Part shown: positions 18,759 through 26,956 of the stretch, one piece after another
Numbering within the stretch: position 1 is the first letter of the stretch
Layout of the letters: each line of letters starts with the position of its first letter
From: Frondihabitans sucicola
GTDB lineage: Bacteria > Actinomycetota > Actinomycetes > Actinomycetales > Microbacteriaceae
Length of the DNA stretch: 64,000 nt
Direction of reading: 5' to 3'
NCBI RefSeq assembly: GCF_030296615.1
Contig: NZ_AP027732.1
Coordinates: 434,001 to 498,000, forward strand
The notes under the pieces: generated by a model
The model's database searches: none
What the model saw: only the letters and a program-made list of their open reading frames with translations
Told to the model about the DNA's origin: nothing
Translations under genes and position numbers: made by a program

Positions 18759-19334
18759 ATGAAATCCGAACCTCAGGCACTTCCACAGCAGGAGACGGCT
18801 CCCTCCCGAGACGTGCACGACGAGCTCGTGGTATTGGTCGACGAGGCCGGGAATTCGATCGGAACGTACCCCAAAGCTCGGGTCCACACGAAAGAAACCC
18901 CGCTTCACCTGGCTTTTTCCTGCCACGTCACCCACCCGGAAACGGGGGACATCCTGGTCACCCGACGCGCGCTCGCCAAGGCGACATGGCCCGGAGTGTG
19001 GACCAACTCGTTCTGCGGACACCCCGCACCCGGCGAGACACCGCGCGAAGCGGTCGCCAGGCGGGCGTTCCAGGAGCTGGGGATGCAGGTGGCGGAGGTG
19101 ACCTCGATCCTGCCCGATTTCCGCTACCGCGCCGTCGACGCCTCCGGCATCGTCGAGAACGAGATCTGCCCGGTCTTCACGGCCGTGGCCGTGGGCGAAC
19201 CCCACCCGTCGCGGGACGAGGTCGCCGAGTGGGTGTGGATCGCTCCGGCCGAGCTCCGCGCCGCCGTCGCGGCCGCGCCGTTCGCGTGGAGCCCGTGGCT
19301 CGGGTGGCAGCTCGCTGCCTGGCCGGGCGCCTGA
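18759..19334 (+). CDS. idi: Isopentenyl-diphosphate delta-isomerase, type 1
   Basis: Interconverts IPP and DMAPP, supplying the DMAPP used by crtE and crtEb. A 191-aa Nudix-like fold with the catalytic Cys in WTNSFCGHP and the catalytic Glu in ENEICPVF, plus the Nudix-like stretch EAVARRAFQELG. Divergent from crtE, an arrangement common in Microbacteriaceae carotenoid loci. Confidence 0.95.
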   Translation: MKSEPQALPQQETAPSRDVHDELVVLVDEAGNSIGTYPKARVHTKETPLHLAFSCHVTHPETGDILVTRRALAKATWPGVWTNSFCGHPAPGETPREAVARRAFQELGMQVAEVTSILPDFRYRAVDASGIVENEICPVFTAVAVGEPHPSRDEVAEWVWIAPAELRAAVAAAPFAWSPWLGWQLAAWPGA

Positions 19335-19394
19335 GGCGCGCGCTCGCTCCTTTGCCCTCGCCCTCGCCTCGCCCTCGCTCTCGCCGTCGCCCTC

Positions 19395-19480
19395 TCCCGA
19401 AATCGAAGGGGATGTTCTCCCGCGCCCGAAAGTGAGGCGGATCGGAGCCCGTTGCGCGAAAATCCCCTTCGATTTCGGGA
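19395..19480. repeat. Dispersed hairpin element, family A, copy 2
   Basis: Imperfect inverted repeat: left arm from 19395 (TCCCGAAATCGAAGGGGAT), right arm 19458-19480. The left arm has a substitution (ATGTTCTC in place of ATTTTCGC). The loop shares GCGGATCGGA with copy 1. It lies in the convergent gap between idi and dcd and could terminate both. Confidence 0.88.
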
Positions 19481-19497
19481 GGGGCGGGCGGGCGGGG

Positions 19498-20100
19498 CTA
19501 CTGCTGCGCGGAGGACGGGGCCGCGCGGGTATCGGTGCGCGTGAAGTTCTGGAACGAACGGCTGGCCGTCGGGCCGCGCTGGCCCTGGTAGCGCGAACCG
19601 TAGATCGACGAACCGTACGGGTTCTCTGCCGGGCTCGACAGGCGGAAGTAGCAGATCTGCCCGATCTTCATGCCCGGCCAGAGCTTGATCGGCAGGGTCG
19701 CGACGTTGCTGAGCTCGAGCGTGACGTGACCGGAGAAGCCCGGGTCGACGAAGCCGGCCGTGGAGTGCGTCAGCAGGCCGAGGCGTCCGAGTGACGACTT
19801 GCCCTCGAGACGGGCCGCGATGTCGTCGGGCAACGTGACGAGCTCGTAGGTCGAGCCGAGCACGAACTCGCCCGGGTGGAGGATGAACGGCTCGTCGGGG
19901 TCGACCTCGACCAGGTGCGTCAGCTCGGGCTGGTCGGCGGCCGGGTCGATGAACGGGTACTTGTGGTTGTCGAACAGCCGGAAGAACCGGTCGAGCCGCA
20001 CGTCGATGCTCGACGGCTGGATGAGGGTCGGGTCGTACGGGTCGAGCCCGATGCGTCCGAGGTCGAGTTCAGCCTTGATGTCGCGATCCGAGAGCAGCAC
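19498..20100 (-). CDS. dcd: dCTP deaminase
   Basis: Deaminates dCTP to dUTP (or dUMP if bifunctional, as in some actinobacteria) for thymidylate synthesis. A 200-aa trimeric dUTPase-like fold: start [23 protein letters not shown], and the nucleotide-binding/active-site block [12 protein letters not shown] followed by [12 protein letters not shown] with the catalytic Glu in LELSN. Full length and intact. Confidence 0.93.
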   Translation of the reverse strand: MLLSDRDIKAELDLGRIGLDPYDPTLIQPSSIDVRLDRFFRLFDNHKYPFIDPAADQPELTHLVEVDPDEPFILHPGEFVLGSTYELVTLPDDIAARLEGKSSLGRLGLLTHSTAGFVDPGFSGHVTLELSNVATLPIKLWPGMKIGQICYFRLSSPAENPYGSSIYGSRYQGQRGPTASRSFQNFTRTDTRAAPSSAQQ

Positions 20101-20211
20101 GCGGCCAGCCTACTGATCGGTGCGGCGTCGTCGAAGCGGGACGACTTCTCAGGAGGCAAGCCGCGCCCTCGACGACAGCCTCGTGCAGCGACAGGGTGCA
20201 GGATCGGACGC

Positions 20212-21285
20212 ATGCGCGTAATCCTGATTTCCCAGCCGGGCGGCCCCGAGGTGCTCGTCCCCGGCGAAGCGCCTGAGCCCGTGGCCGGGCCGGGCGAGGT
20301 CGTCATCGAGGTGGCGGCCGCCGGCCTGAACCGAGCCGACATCGGCCAGCGGCAGGGCAGCTATCCGCCGCCGGCCGGCACGGTCGAATGGCCCGGCATG
20401 GAGGTGTCGGGGACGATCGCGGCGGTCGGGCCGGAGGCAGGCGCCGGCGGGGCCGGCGGCAGCAGGGCCGGCGGCAGCGGTGGCGGTGGCGGTGGCGGCA
20501 GCGCAGCCAGCGGTGGCGGTGAGGTCGGCGCCGGTAACTCAGGTTGGAAGCCGGGCGACCGCGTCTGCGCCCTCCTGCCCGGCGGCGGCTACGCCGAGCG
20601 CGTGGCGATCGACGCGGGCCTGGTGCTGCCGGTTCCGGACGGCGTCGACCTCGTCGACGCGGCCGGCCTGCCCGAGGTCGCGGCCACCGTGTGGTCGAAC
20701 GTCTACGTCAACGCCGGGCTGAAACCGGGCGAGACGCTGCTCGTCCACGGCGGGACGAGCGGAATCGGCACGTTCGCCATCCAGCTCGCGGTGGCCCTCG
20801 GTTCGCGGGTGATCGCGACCGCCGGCACGGACGACAAGGTCGCCTTCTGCGAGAGCCTCGGTGCTTCGAGCCTGAATTACCATCAGGACGATTTCGTCGA
20901 GACGGTTCACGACCTCACCGACGGGCACGGAGCCGACGTGATCCTCGACCTCGTCGGCGGCGACTACCTCGCGCGCAACGTCCGGGCCCTGGCCGTCGAC
21001 GGCCGCATCATGGTCATCGCGAACCAGTCGGGTCAGGCGTCGAGCTTCGAGCTCGGGGCGCTCATGCAGAAGAGGGGCAGGATCTGGGGAACCACGCTTC
21101 GCCCCCGGCCGCTGCCCGAGAAGCGCGCCATCATCGCCGGGGTTCGCGAGCACGTCTGGCCGCTGCTCGAGGCGGGCACGGTGCGGCCGGTGATCGACCG
21201 GGTGTTCCCGCTCGACGAAGCCGCCGCCGCCCACCGGTGGATGGAGGACGGCGGCCACATCGGCAAGATCCTGCTGAGGGTCTAG
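20212..21285 (+). CDS. Quinone oxidoreductase-like medium-chain reductase with Gly-rich insertion
   Basis: Zinc-independent NADPH:quinone reductase family, 357 aa. GroES-like N-domain, then the cofactor-binding LVHGGTSGIGTFAIQLA and the C-terminal IGKILLRV. Odd: residues about 75-108 are a Gly/Ala/Ser-rich block inserted just before the conserved GWKPGDRV, where relatives have only a few residues. The insertion ends at GGTAACTCAGG (20533), the arm of the family B intergenic repeat, suggesting in-frame insertion or expansion. Its stop overlaps the convergent amaP-like stop. Confidence 0.85.
   Translation: MRVILISQPGGPEVLVPGEAPEPVAGPGEVVIEVAAAGLNRADIGQRQGSYPPPAGTVEWPGMEVSGTIAAVGPEAGAGGAGGSRAGGSGGGGGGGSAASGGGEVGAGNSGWKPGDRVCALLPGGGYAERVAIDAGLVLPVPDGVDLVDAAGLPEVAATVWSNVYVNAGLKPGETLLVHGGTSGIGTFAIQLAVALGSRVIATAGTDDKVAFCESLGASSLNYHQDDFVETVHDLTDGHGADVILDLVGGDYLARNVRALAVDGRIMVIANQSGQASSFELGALMQKRGRIWGTTLRPRPLPEKRAIIAGVREHVWPLLEAGTVRPVIDRVFPLDEAAAAHRWMEDGGHIGKILLRV
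20533..20551 (+). repeat. Family B repeat arm inside a coding sequence
   Basis: GGTAACTCAGGTTGGAAGC matches the left arm of the intergenic hairpins at 25509 and 25661 at 17 of 19 positions. It is preceded, as there, by a GGCGGTGGCGGTGGCGG-rich run. It encodes NSGWK, joining the Gly-rich insertion to the conserved GDRV motif of the oxidoreductase. Confidence 0.6.
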
Positions 21286-21895
21286 CGCACCCGGGAGTCG
21301 GCGCCGGGCCGCGCGGGCGAGGCCCCGGTGACCTCCAGCAGCACGGGCAACGGTCGCCCCGTGCCGAGCACGAGATCGAGCCCACGGACCGCGACGGATG
21401 CGGCCTCGACCGCGGCGCTGGGCGACGAGCCGGCCGTGAGGCGGAGGCGCAGTTTGAGGGCCGGCTCGCCCTTCAGCTGGTAGGCGGCGACGGAGACGCC
21501 CGACACGTCGCGGCGTGCCGAGAGCACGTCGACGAGCGCCGTCTCGGCGAACCGGGACGACACCACGATGCTGCCGGCCGCGTCGTCCGACTCCACGATG
21601 CGATCGATCCGGCCGCGCCCCGAGTCGACGCGGCGATGATGCCGATGACGACCACGATCAGGCACAGGACGGCGAGGAGCCAGGGCAGATAGCTGCCCGA
21701 ACCGGAGAGCCGCGCGTCGGAGAGCGATGTGCCGGCGAGTGCGGATGACTGGGCGTCGCGCGCCGAGCGGACGGCGTCGCGGGCGAAGCCGCCGCCGGGC
21801 AGAGCGACCAGGATCAGCGCGGCACCCACCAGGAGGGTGACGAGCCCCGCGACGACGAGGAAGAGACGGTTGGCGAACCGGTTGGAGGTGGTCAT
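21282..21895 (-). CDS. AmaP-like alkaline shock response membrane anchor
   Basis: Probable membrane anchor for Asp23-type proteins. Two membrane segments (LFLVVAGLVTLLVGAALILV; YLPWLLAVLCLIVVVIGII) flank a short exposed loop, followed by a cytoplasmic domain (SIVVSSRFAETALVDVL). One base is missing in the C4 run at 21618-21621: adding it joins IIAASTRG to the cytoplasmic domain. Last gene of the five-gene Asp23 operon; overlaps the previous gene by ATGA. Confidence 0.78.
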
Positions 21896-22524
21896 GCGCC
21901 GAGCCTTCCCGTGCTGGTGGTGCGGACCTCCGGAGTGACCGGAGGCTGATAGGCGGTGGCCCCGAGTTCGTCTCGAGCGGCCGCGAGCACGGCCTCCTCG
22001 TCGACGCGGACGCCGCTGGCCGGGGTGACCGTGAGACGAGCGCTTCGCCGCGAGACCCAGGTGGTGACCTGGCCGGGCGCGAGCGCGGCTGCCGTGCGAG
22101 CGCTCCTCGAGAGAGCCGCCGCGATGACCTGGTCGTCGACCACGACCGCGACGCGCGAGTCGTCGATGGTGTGGCGGCCTCGACGGCCGGAGGTGACGCC
22201 GACCACGATCAGGATGATCCCGACGACGGCGGCGACGATTCCGGCGGCGATCACCAGACCGCCCTGCGTCGTCGAGGCGGACAACAGCGTTGCGAGGACA
22301 TCGATCGGGGAGAACAGGAGGGCGCGCATGCCGAGTGCGGCATACACCGATTCGAGGCCGACGTAGGCAGCGACGATGACGAGGGCGATCAGGACGACGA
22401 TGGCTGCGCCCGAGCGAGAGGAATGGGTCTCGCGGCGCAGGATCCTGCGGTACAGGCTTGCTGGGACGCTCGGCATGATGGCGCCGTCGGCCTGGGTGGG
22501 TACGGCGGAGGCGGTGGTGGTCAT
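21892..22524 (-). CDS. DUF6286-type membrane protein
   Basis: A 210-aa protein with a basic N-terminal region (LYRRILRRETHSSRSG), two hydrophobic segments (residues about 40-65 and 90-110) and a cytoplasmic C-terminal domain with the repeated pattern VDDQVIAAALSRSARTAAAL. The layout matches DUF6286 proteins found with AmaP and Asp23 in actinobacteria. ATGA overlaps at both ends. Confidence 0.72.
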   Translation of the reverse strand: MTTTASAVPTQADGAIMPSVPASLYRRILRRETHSSRSGAAIVVLIALVIVAAYVGLESVYAALGMRALLFSPIDVLATLLSASTTQGGLVIAAGIVAAVVGIILIVVGVTSGRRGRHTIDDSRVAVVVDDQVIAAALSRSARTAAALAPGQVTTWVSRRSARLTVTPASGVRVDEEAVLAAARDELGATAYQPPVTPEVRTTSTGRLGA

Positions 22525-23003
22525 CGGAGCCCAGCTGTCTTCTCGAGGTGGCTGCCCGTGACGGTGACGTCGACGCGCGAGACGGCACGGCCGGTGATCT
22601 CGAAGAGACGCCGGGTCACCGTCTCTTGGAGGGATCGCACCGTGCCCAGGACACCGCCGGGCTGGACGACGAGGCCGGGCGTGAGCGCCGGGACGTTCAG
22701 GGGCGTCGAGACGCGGAGGGCGAGGTTGCCCTCGTCGTCGCGCGCATCGACCCGGACATCGCGTCGGTCGACGACGAGCGTGTCGGCCACGACGGCGCCG
22801 CCGACCTTCTGGAGGACGCGCGGCGCGATGCTGACGTGACCCGGGATCACCGGTCCGCGGCCGGGCACGTCGGCCGCAGTCACGGAGTGGTCGAGGGTGG
22901 CCGCCGAGGAATCAGGAATCGACGACCACCCGCTCGAAGCCGCGTCGGCACCGTTGTCGGCGGCGGCGGTCTGTGCGCCGGGGGCGGCGTGAGGTTCGGT
23001 CAT
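22521..23003 (-). CDS. Asp23/Gls24-related envelope stress protein
   Basis: A 160-aa soluble protein with a long low-complexity N-terminus (residues 1-50) and an Asp23-like alternating beta/alpha domain (HVSIAPRVLQKVGGAVVAD ... VRSLQETVTRRLFEITG). The Asp23 call comes from context and the domain pattern and is moderate. Overlaps both neighbours by ATGA. Confidence 0.65.
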   Translation of the reverse strand: MTEPHAAPGAQTAAADNGADAASSGWSSIPDSSAATLDHSVTAADVPGRGPVIPGHVSIAPRVLQKVGGAVVADTLVVDRRDVRVDARDDEGNLALRVSTPLNVPALTPGLVVQPGGVLGTVRSLQETVTRRLFEITGRAVSRVDVTVTGSHLEKTAGLR

Positions 23004-23191
23004 GACGAGGAGCGCCGTCCGCGGATGACATCGACGAGGCTGGAGACGTCGAGCTTTCCGGTGACGATGCGTCCGACGAGGGCTCCGACGGCCATGAAGA
23101 CCGCCACCAGGATGAAGGCCCAGAAGCCGAAGGCCACCGCGACGATGCCGAGGACGGCGCCGATCGCGATGCCGGTGGTGGTGGCGGTCAC
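23000..23191 (-). CDS. Small membrane protein of the Asp23 operon (DUF2273-like)
   Basis: A 63-aa protein with one long or two closely spaced hydrophobic segments (AIGAVLGIVAVAFGFWAFIL) and a short basic C-terminal tail. A GTG start overlaps the Asp23 stop. Such small membrane proteins are common partners between Asp23 and AmaP genes. Confidence 0.7.
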   Translation of the reverse strand: MTATTTGIAIGAVLGIVAVAFGFWAFILVAVFMAVGALVGRIVTGKLDVSSLVDVIRGRRSSS

Positions 23192-23679
23192 TGGACGCGG
23201 CTCTCAGCGGGAACGGAGTCGCTGCCGTTGTCGTCGTCGTCGCCCGGGATGTGCACGTCGTTGATCGCGACGTTGACCTCGGCGACCTCCATGCCGACGA
23301 GCTCGACGATGGCGCGGGCGACGGCCGCGCGGACCTGCTCGGCGACGGCGTTCATCGGGGTCGGGTACTCGACGACGATCGTGACGTCGGCCGCGACCTG
23401 GGTCTCGCCGACCTCGACCCGGACGCCCTGCGACAGGTCGCTCGAGCCGATCACGTCGCGGATGGCGCCGAACGCGCGGGCGGCGCCGCTTCCGAGGGCG
23501 AAGACCCCGGGAACCTCGCGGGCGGCGATGCCCGCGACCTTCGAGATGACGCCGTCGGCGATGACGGTCTTGCCCGCAGCCACACCCGACGGGATCGTGG
23601 TGGTCGTGGTGACCGGGGTCGCGACCTTGTCGACGCGGCTCGTGGTCGCGGCGGGTGTCGGAGTGATCTTGTCGGCCAT
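23188..23679 (-). CDS. Asp23/Gls24-family envelope stress protein
   Basis: First gene of the operon, 163 aa. After a Thr/Pro-rich N-terminus comes the domain signature IADGVISKVAGIAAREVPGV with ALGSG, then VVEYPTPMNAVAEQVRAAVARAI and the final strand VAEVNVAINDVHIPG. AAGGAGC six bases before the ATG is a strong ribosome site. In Firmicutes Asp23 is a membrane-tethered stress protein; the role in actinobacteria is less clear. Divergent from the ECF sigma gene. Confidence 0.85.
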   Translation of the reverse strand: MADKITPTPAATTSRVDKVATPVTTTTTIPSGVAAGKTVIADGVISKVAGIAAREVPGVFALGSGAARAFGAIRDVIGSSDLSQGVRVEVGETQVAADVTIVVEYPTPMNAVAEQVRAAVARAIVELVGMEVAEVNVAINDVHIPGDDDDNGSDSVPAESRVQ

Positions 23680-23769
23680 GGTGGTGCTCCTTAGATACGT
23701 GGTGCTCGATGGAAGTGGACGGGCGGATCGACCTCTCGAACCGCTCTGGAGATGAGACGCACGCCGCCG

Positions 23770-23791
23770 GCGAAACGTCACGCGAAACGTC
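23770..23791. promoter_or_regulatory. Direct repeat GCGAAACGTC in the Asp23/sigma divergent region
   Basis: Two exact copies of GCGAAACGTC, 12 bases apart start to start (23770-23779 and 23782-23791), inside the 161-base gap between the divergent asp23-type and ECF sigma genes. Spacing of about one helical turn suggests a dimeric regulator site or overlapping ECF promoter elements. Confidence 0.45.
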
Positions 23792-23840
23792 GAACTTTTT
23801 CGGAGGCCCGCTTCGCAGCTTGTGGGAGTTTGCTGGGGGA

Positions 23841-24464
23841 GTGAATCTCGCCGAACGCCCGCGAGGCCTGGCCGCCGAACGCGAGGCGCCGCCCGGGCCG
23901 GATCCGTCGCTGCTCGACACGGCCACCGACGGACTCCTGGCGCGTCGCGCGTCCGACGGCGACGAGCACGCGTTCGAGACGCTCCTGCGCCGGCACCTTT
24001 CGCTCATGACCGCCTACGCGACGCGATTGACCGCTTCGCGCGCCGACGCCTCGGACGCGGTCCAAGAAGCGTCGATCGCCATCTGGCGCGAGCTGCCCAC
24101 CCTCACGGCGCCGGACGCCGTGCGCGGCTGGATGATGAAGATCGTCTCGCGCAAAGCCTTCGACCTCATCCGCTCGCGGAAGCCGACGGCCGACGTCGAC
24201 GACGACGCCGTGGTCGCGCAGTTGCCGGTGACCGACGCCGGTGATCCTGCTCGCCTCGCCGTCTCGGCCGATGCCATGTCGGGGCTACGCCGCGCGCTCG
24301 ACGCGCTGCCCGCGCTGCAGCGGCAGGCCTGGATCCTGCGCGAGGTCGGTGGCGAATCGTACGGCGAGATCGCTGAACACCTCGGCATCACGACCACCGC
24401 GGCCCGCGGCCAGCTCGCCCGGGCCCGCGAGAACCTGACCAGAGAGATGGAGGCGTGGCGATGA
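23841..24464 (+). CDS. ECF-type RNA polymerase sigma factor
   Basis: A 207-aa sigma factor. Region 2 (EHAFETLLRRHLSLMTAYATRLT ... DAVQEASIAIWREL) and region 4 (LPALQRQAWILREVGGESYGEIAEHLGI) are clear. No classical anti-sigma gene follows: the next two ORFs overlap it and look Asp23-related, so this sigma may be regulated together with the envelope-stress operon opposite. A GTG at 23841 is chosen; an ATG at 23709 would add 44 residues lacking family similarity. Confidence 0.85.
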   Translation: MNLAERPRGLAAEREAPPGPDPSLLDTATDGLLARRASDGDEHAFETLLRRHLSLMTAYATRLTASRADASDAVQEASIAIWRELPTLTAPDAVRGWMMKIVSRKAFDLIRSRKPTADVDDDAVVAQLPVTDAGDPARLAVSADAMSGLRRALDALPALQRQAWILREVGGESYGEIAEHLGITTTAARGQLARARENLTREMEAWR

Positions 24465-25024
24465 ACGACGACACCGTGACACTCGAGCGCCTGGCCCACT
24501 ACCTCGACTCCGGGCGGGTCCCCTACGACCCGTCGATCGAGGACGTCCCTGAGAACGCCAGTCAGCTCGCGACGCTTGAACGGCTGCGCGTCCTCTCGGG
24601 AGAACTCCTCGCCGAAGACGCTGCAGCCGACCCCGACCCCGACCCCCGCTGGATCAGCGGCGTGATGGAGCGCGTGCGGCAGGAGGCGCGCTCCGGCCGC
24701 GACATCCCACTCGACTCGGACGGCGCGGCCACGCTGCACATGACCGAGGGCGCGGTGCGCGGGTTGATCCGCGAGGCCGGTGACTCGGTACCAGGTGCCG
24801 TCGTGATCTCGTGCTCGCTGGGCGGCGACGTCTCCGCGGCCGACGCCCCGGTGCGCGTCGAGGTCGTCATCAGCGCGCTTCGCGGGCAGTACGTCCCCGT
24901 GATGGCCGACGAGGTCCGCGAGGCGGTCACGCTGCAGTTGCTCCGCCAGACCGAGCTCGACATCGAGGCCGTCGACATCGTCGTGGGCGACGTGCACCTC
25001 CTCGAAACGGGGGTCGCGTCGTGA
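24461..25024 (+). CDS. Asp23-like protein, possibly with anti-sigma role
   Basis: A 187-aa protein starting ATGA-overlapped with the sigma gene. The N-terminal third is acidic (ERLAHYLDSGRVPYDPSIED) and resembles the short N-terminal segment of anti-sigma-like partners; the C-terminal part (MTEGAVRGLIREAGDSVPGAVV ... VRVEVVISALRGQYVP) follows the Asp23 pattern. No membrane segment. An anti-sigma role is inferred from position only. Confidence 0.6.
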   Translation: MNDDTVTLERLAHYLDSGRVPYDPSIEDVPENASQLATLERLRVLSGELLAEDAAADPDPDPRWISGVMERVRQEARSGRDIPLDSDGAATLHMTEGAVRGLIREAGDSVPGAVVISCSLGGDVSAADAPVRVEVVISALRGQYVPVMADEVREAVTLQLLRQTELDIEAVDIVVGDVHLLETGVAS

Positions 25025-25377
25025 GCGACCTCGAAGCCGTCCGGCTCCGCGCGCTGGCCGACGAACTCGAAGCCCTCGTCACCGAAGTGCCCGGGGTGCT
25101 GCGGGTGCAACCCCGATTGGGCGTCGCGCGGTTCGCGAAGCGGGTGGTCGAAGGCCTCGTCGCGGCGCGGCAGGGCGCAGGATCGCAGGGGCTCCTGCCC
25201 CGAATCGGGGTGACCGTCACCGCAGACGCGACTCTCGTGTCGCTCGACGTCGCGGTCGCGCGCGATCACTCGGGGCCGGTCGTGGTGCGGGCGGTGGCCG
25301 CCGCCATTTTGCAGCGGCTGGCCGGTGAGGCGTTGCCGCCGGCGAAGGTGGACGTGCGGATCGTGTCGGTCGGGTAG
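25021..25377 (+). CDS. Small Asp23-operon protein, hypothetical
   Basis: A 118-aa protein whose GTG overlaps the previous stop (GTGA). Helical N-terminus (LRALADELEALVTEVPGV), a short linker, then a beta-rich C-terminus (VTVTADATLVSLDVAVA) resembling half an Asp23 domain. Third gene of the sigma operon. No recognised function. Confidence 0.6.
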   Translation: MSDLEAVRLRALADELEALVTEVPGVLRVQPRLGVARFAKRVVEGLVAARQGAGSQGLLPRIGVTVTADATLVSLDVAVARDHSGPVVVRAVAAAILQRLAGEALPPAKVDVRIVSVG

Positions 25378-25508
25378 CGGCTCGGCGGGGTTGCGCCTGC
25401 GGGCGCGGTGCGGGGTGGTTGGCGTTTCGGGGTGGCGGTGGCGGTGGCGGGCGCGGCGGAGCCGGCGGAGCCGGTCGCGGCGCGGTGCGGCGCGGCGCGG
25501 CGCGGCGC

Positions 25509-25597
25509 GGCGGTAACTCAGGCTGCAAGCGGCGGCACGCGCGTGCAGGCACGAAATTGCGGCGGCTCGGCGCTTGCAACCTGAGTTGCCAGCCGCC
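25509..25597. repeat. Family B hairpin element, copy 1
   Basis: Imperfect 19-bp inverted repeat: left arm GGTAACTCAGGCTGCAAGC (25512-25530), right arm GCTTGCAACCTGAGTTGCC (25572-25590), two mismatches, around a 41-base loop. Preceded by a long GGC/GCGG-rich low-complexity run (about 25430-25510). It lies in the 628-base gap between the sigma operon (ends 25377) and the FMN reductase (ends 26006), where no convincing gene was found. Confidence 0.9.
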
Positions 25598-25660
25598 GGG
25601 GTTGGGGGCAGGGGCACGCGCACGGGCGGCGCCTGCGGGCAGCAGGACGAGTCGCCGTGC

Positions 25661-25749
25661 GGCGGTAACTCAGGCTGCAAGCCGCGGCACGGGCGCGCAG
25701 GCACGAAATTGCGGCGGCTCGACGCTTGCAACCTGAGTTGCCAGCCGCC
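25661..25749. repeat. Family B hairpin element, copy 2
   Basis: Near-identical second copy 152 bases after the first, in the same orientation: arms 25664-25682 and 25724-25742, loop sharing GCACGAAATTGCGGCGGCTCG with one base difference following. The two copies plus the spacer form a tandem array. The remaining 250 bases to the reductase hold no visible feature. Confidence 0.9.
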
Positions 25750-26005
25750 GGGGCAGGGGCACGGGCGGAGGGACGCCTACCCGCGCCCGCCTACGACACG
25801 ACACGAATCGCTCGGAAGAGGTTGCCGCGATACACCAGCGGCTCCTGCTCCTGGCGACGTGACCATCCCGACCTCGACGCCGCCGGTCTCGGCGCAGAGA
25901 GTTCCAACTCCAGTGGGGATGGCGCCTAAGGCCGACTTCACGGAGGCGGCGGCACAGCGGTGGCGTCCGAATCGAGAACGCTGACGAGAGCGGTGGAGCG
26001 CGGGG

Positions 26006-26521
26006 TCAGCTGCCCCCGGTCGAGCGGGTGGTGGTCGCGCAGGCGAGGACGACGTCCTTCCACTGTCCGACCCAGCCGGCGTACGCCTCTGGTTCGGCGT
26101 ACAACTTCTCGTTGAGGTAGAGGCCCTGGGTCGGTGCGGTCGCTCCCAGCTCGACGAGGACGGGCTTCAGCAGGAGTTCGGGAGCGAGCGCATGAGTCGG
26201 CCCGGCGCCGAGCATCAGGGGGACGACGGTGACTCCGGCGAGGCCCGTGGCTCCGGCGAACTGGTCGAGGAAGCACTTGAGCACCCCCGTGTAACTCGCC
26301 TTGTAGGTCGGCGAGGCGACCACGACGAGGTCACTGCCGGCGACGAGGTCGACCGCGGCCTTCACCGTCTCGTCTCCCCAGCCGAGCAGCGACGGTCCGA
26401 GCGTGACGACGTCGACTTCGCGGTCGGGCGCGCGCCCAGCGAGCGCTTCGGCCACGTGCCGCGCGGCGTCGAGGGTGCGGGAGGCAGGCTTGGGGTTGCC
26501 TGCGACGACGGTGACGATCAT
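26006..26521 (-). CDS. NAD(P)H-dependent FMN reductase
   Basis: Flavodoxin-fold reductase of 171 aa that supplies reduced flavin to partner oxygenases or reduces quinones. Phosphate loop VVAGNPKPASRT at the N-terminus and the flavin-binding VVVASPTYKASYTG near residue 80, with the usual LKCFLDQF after it. AGGAGAGATCGA precedes the ATG at 26521. No adjacent oxygenase. Confidence 0.88.
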   Translation of the reverse strand: MIVTVVAGNPKPASRTLDAARHVAEALAGRAPDREVDVVTLGPSLLGWGDETVKAAVDLVAGSDLVVVASPTYKASYTGVLKCFLDQFAGATGLAGVTVVPLMLGAGPTHALAPELLLKPVLVELGATAPTQGLYLNEKLYAEPEAYAGWVGQWKDVVLACATTTRSTGGS

Positions 26522-26815
26522 TCGATCTCTCTCCTGAATTCGGTAGTACCGGTAGAGACCGGGCGTATTTCCCCCGCGTGCCCTGCACATTAAACGTCGA
26601 TTGCGGCGGTGAAGACCAGCCCCTGACCACCCTGTCGCCCACAATTCGGCTGGTCACACGTGCATTCGGCTGCGGCCGCTTCGCTCACGCCGGAGCCGCG
26701 CGGCCCTGGGCGCGATCCGAAGGGACGCGGCGGGAAGGATGCTCGTGATCGACCTCGAATCGCGCTCCCGCCGACCTTCGGTATGCTGGTGGTACTGCTC
26801 TTCCGAGTGCGGTGC

Positions 26816-26886
26816 GCGAATGTAGTTCAATGGTAGAACTCCAGCTTCCCAAGCTGGTAGCGCGGGTTCGATTCCCGTCATTCGCT
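26816..26886 (+). tRNA. tRNA-Gly(CCC)
   Basis: Complete cloverleaf: acceptor GCGAATG pairs CATTCGC with discriminator T; D-loop TAGTTCAATGGTAGAA; anticodon stem CCAGC/GCTGG with loop TTCCCAA giving anticodon CCC; T-arm GCGGGTTCGATTCCCGT. CCA is not encoded. A plausible -10 TATGCT lies at 26782-26787. It marks the left edge of the accessory island, and tRNA genes are common integration sites. Confidence 0.97.
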
Positions 26887-26914
26887 CTGCGAGTCACACA
26901 TCAGAGTGTCGTTT

Positions 26915-26956
26915 CTCAAGCTAAGTGAGACTTCGCTCAAGGTAGTTGAGACTTTC
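26915..26956 (+). repeat. Tandem 21-bp repeat just after tRNA-Gly
   Basis: Two adjacent 21-bp units (26915-26935 and 26936-26956) that agree at 16 positions, each beginning CTCAAG and containing the inverted pair CTCA...TGAG. It starts 29 bases past the tRNA 3' end. It could be a recombinase/excisionase binding site or a remnant of an IS end. Apart from this the gap 26887-27255 shows no gene. Confidence 0.55.

Noticed and set aside
26654-26881. Minus-strand ORF beginning MTGIEPALPAW opposite the tRNA
   Set aside because: It is the antisense of tRNA-Gly, a well-known false gene.
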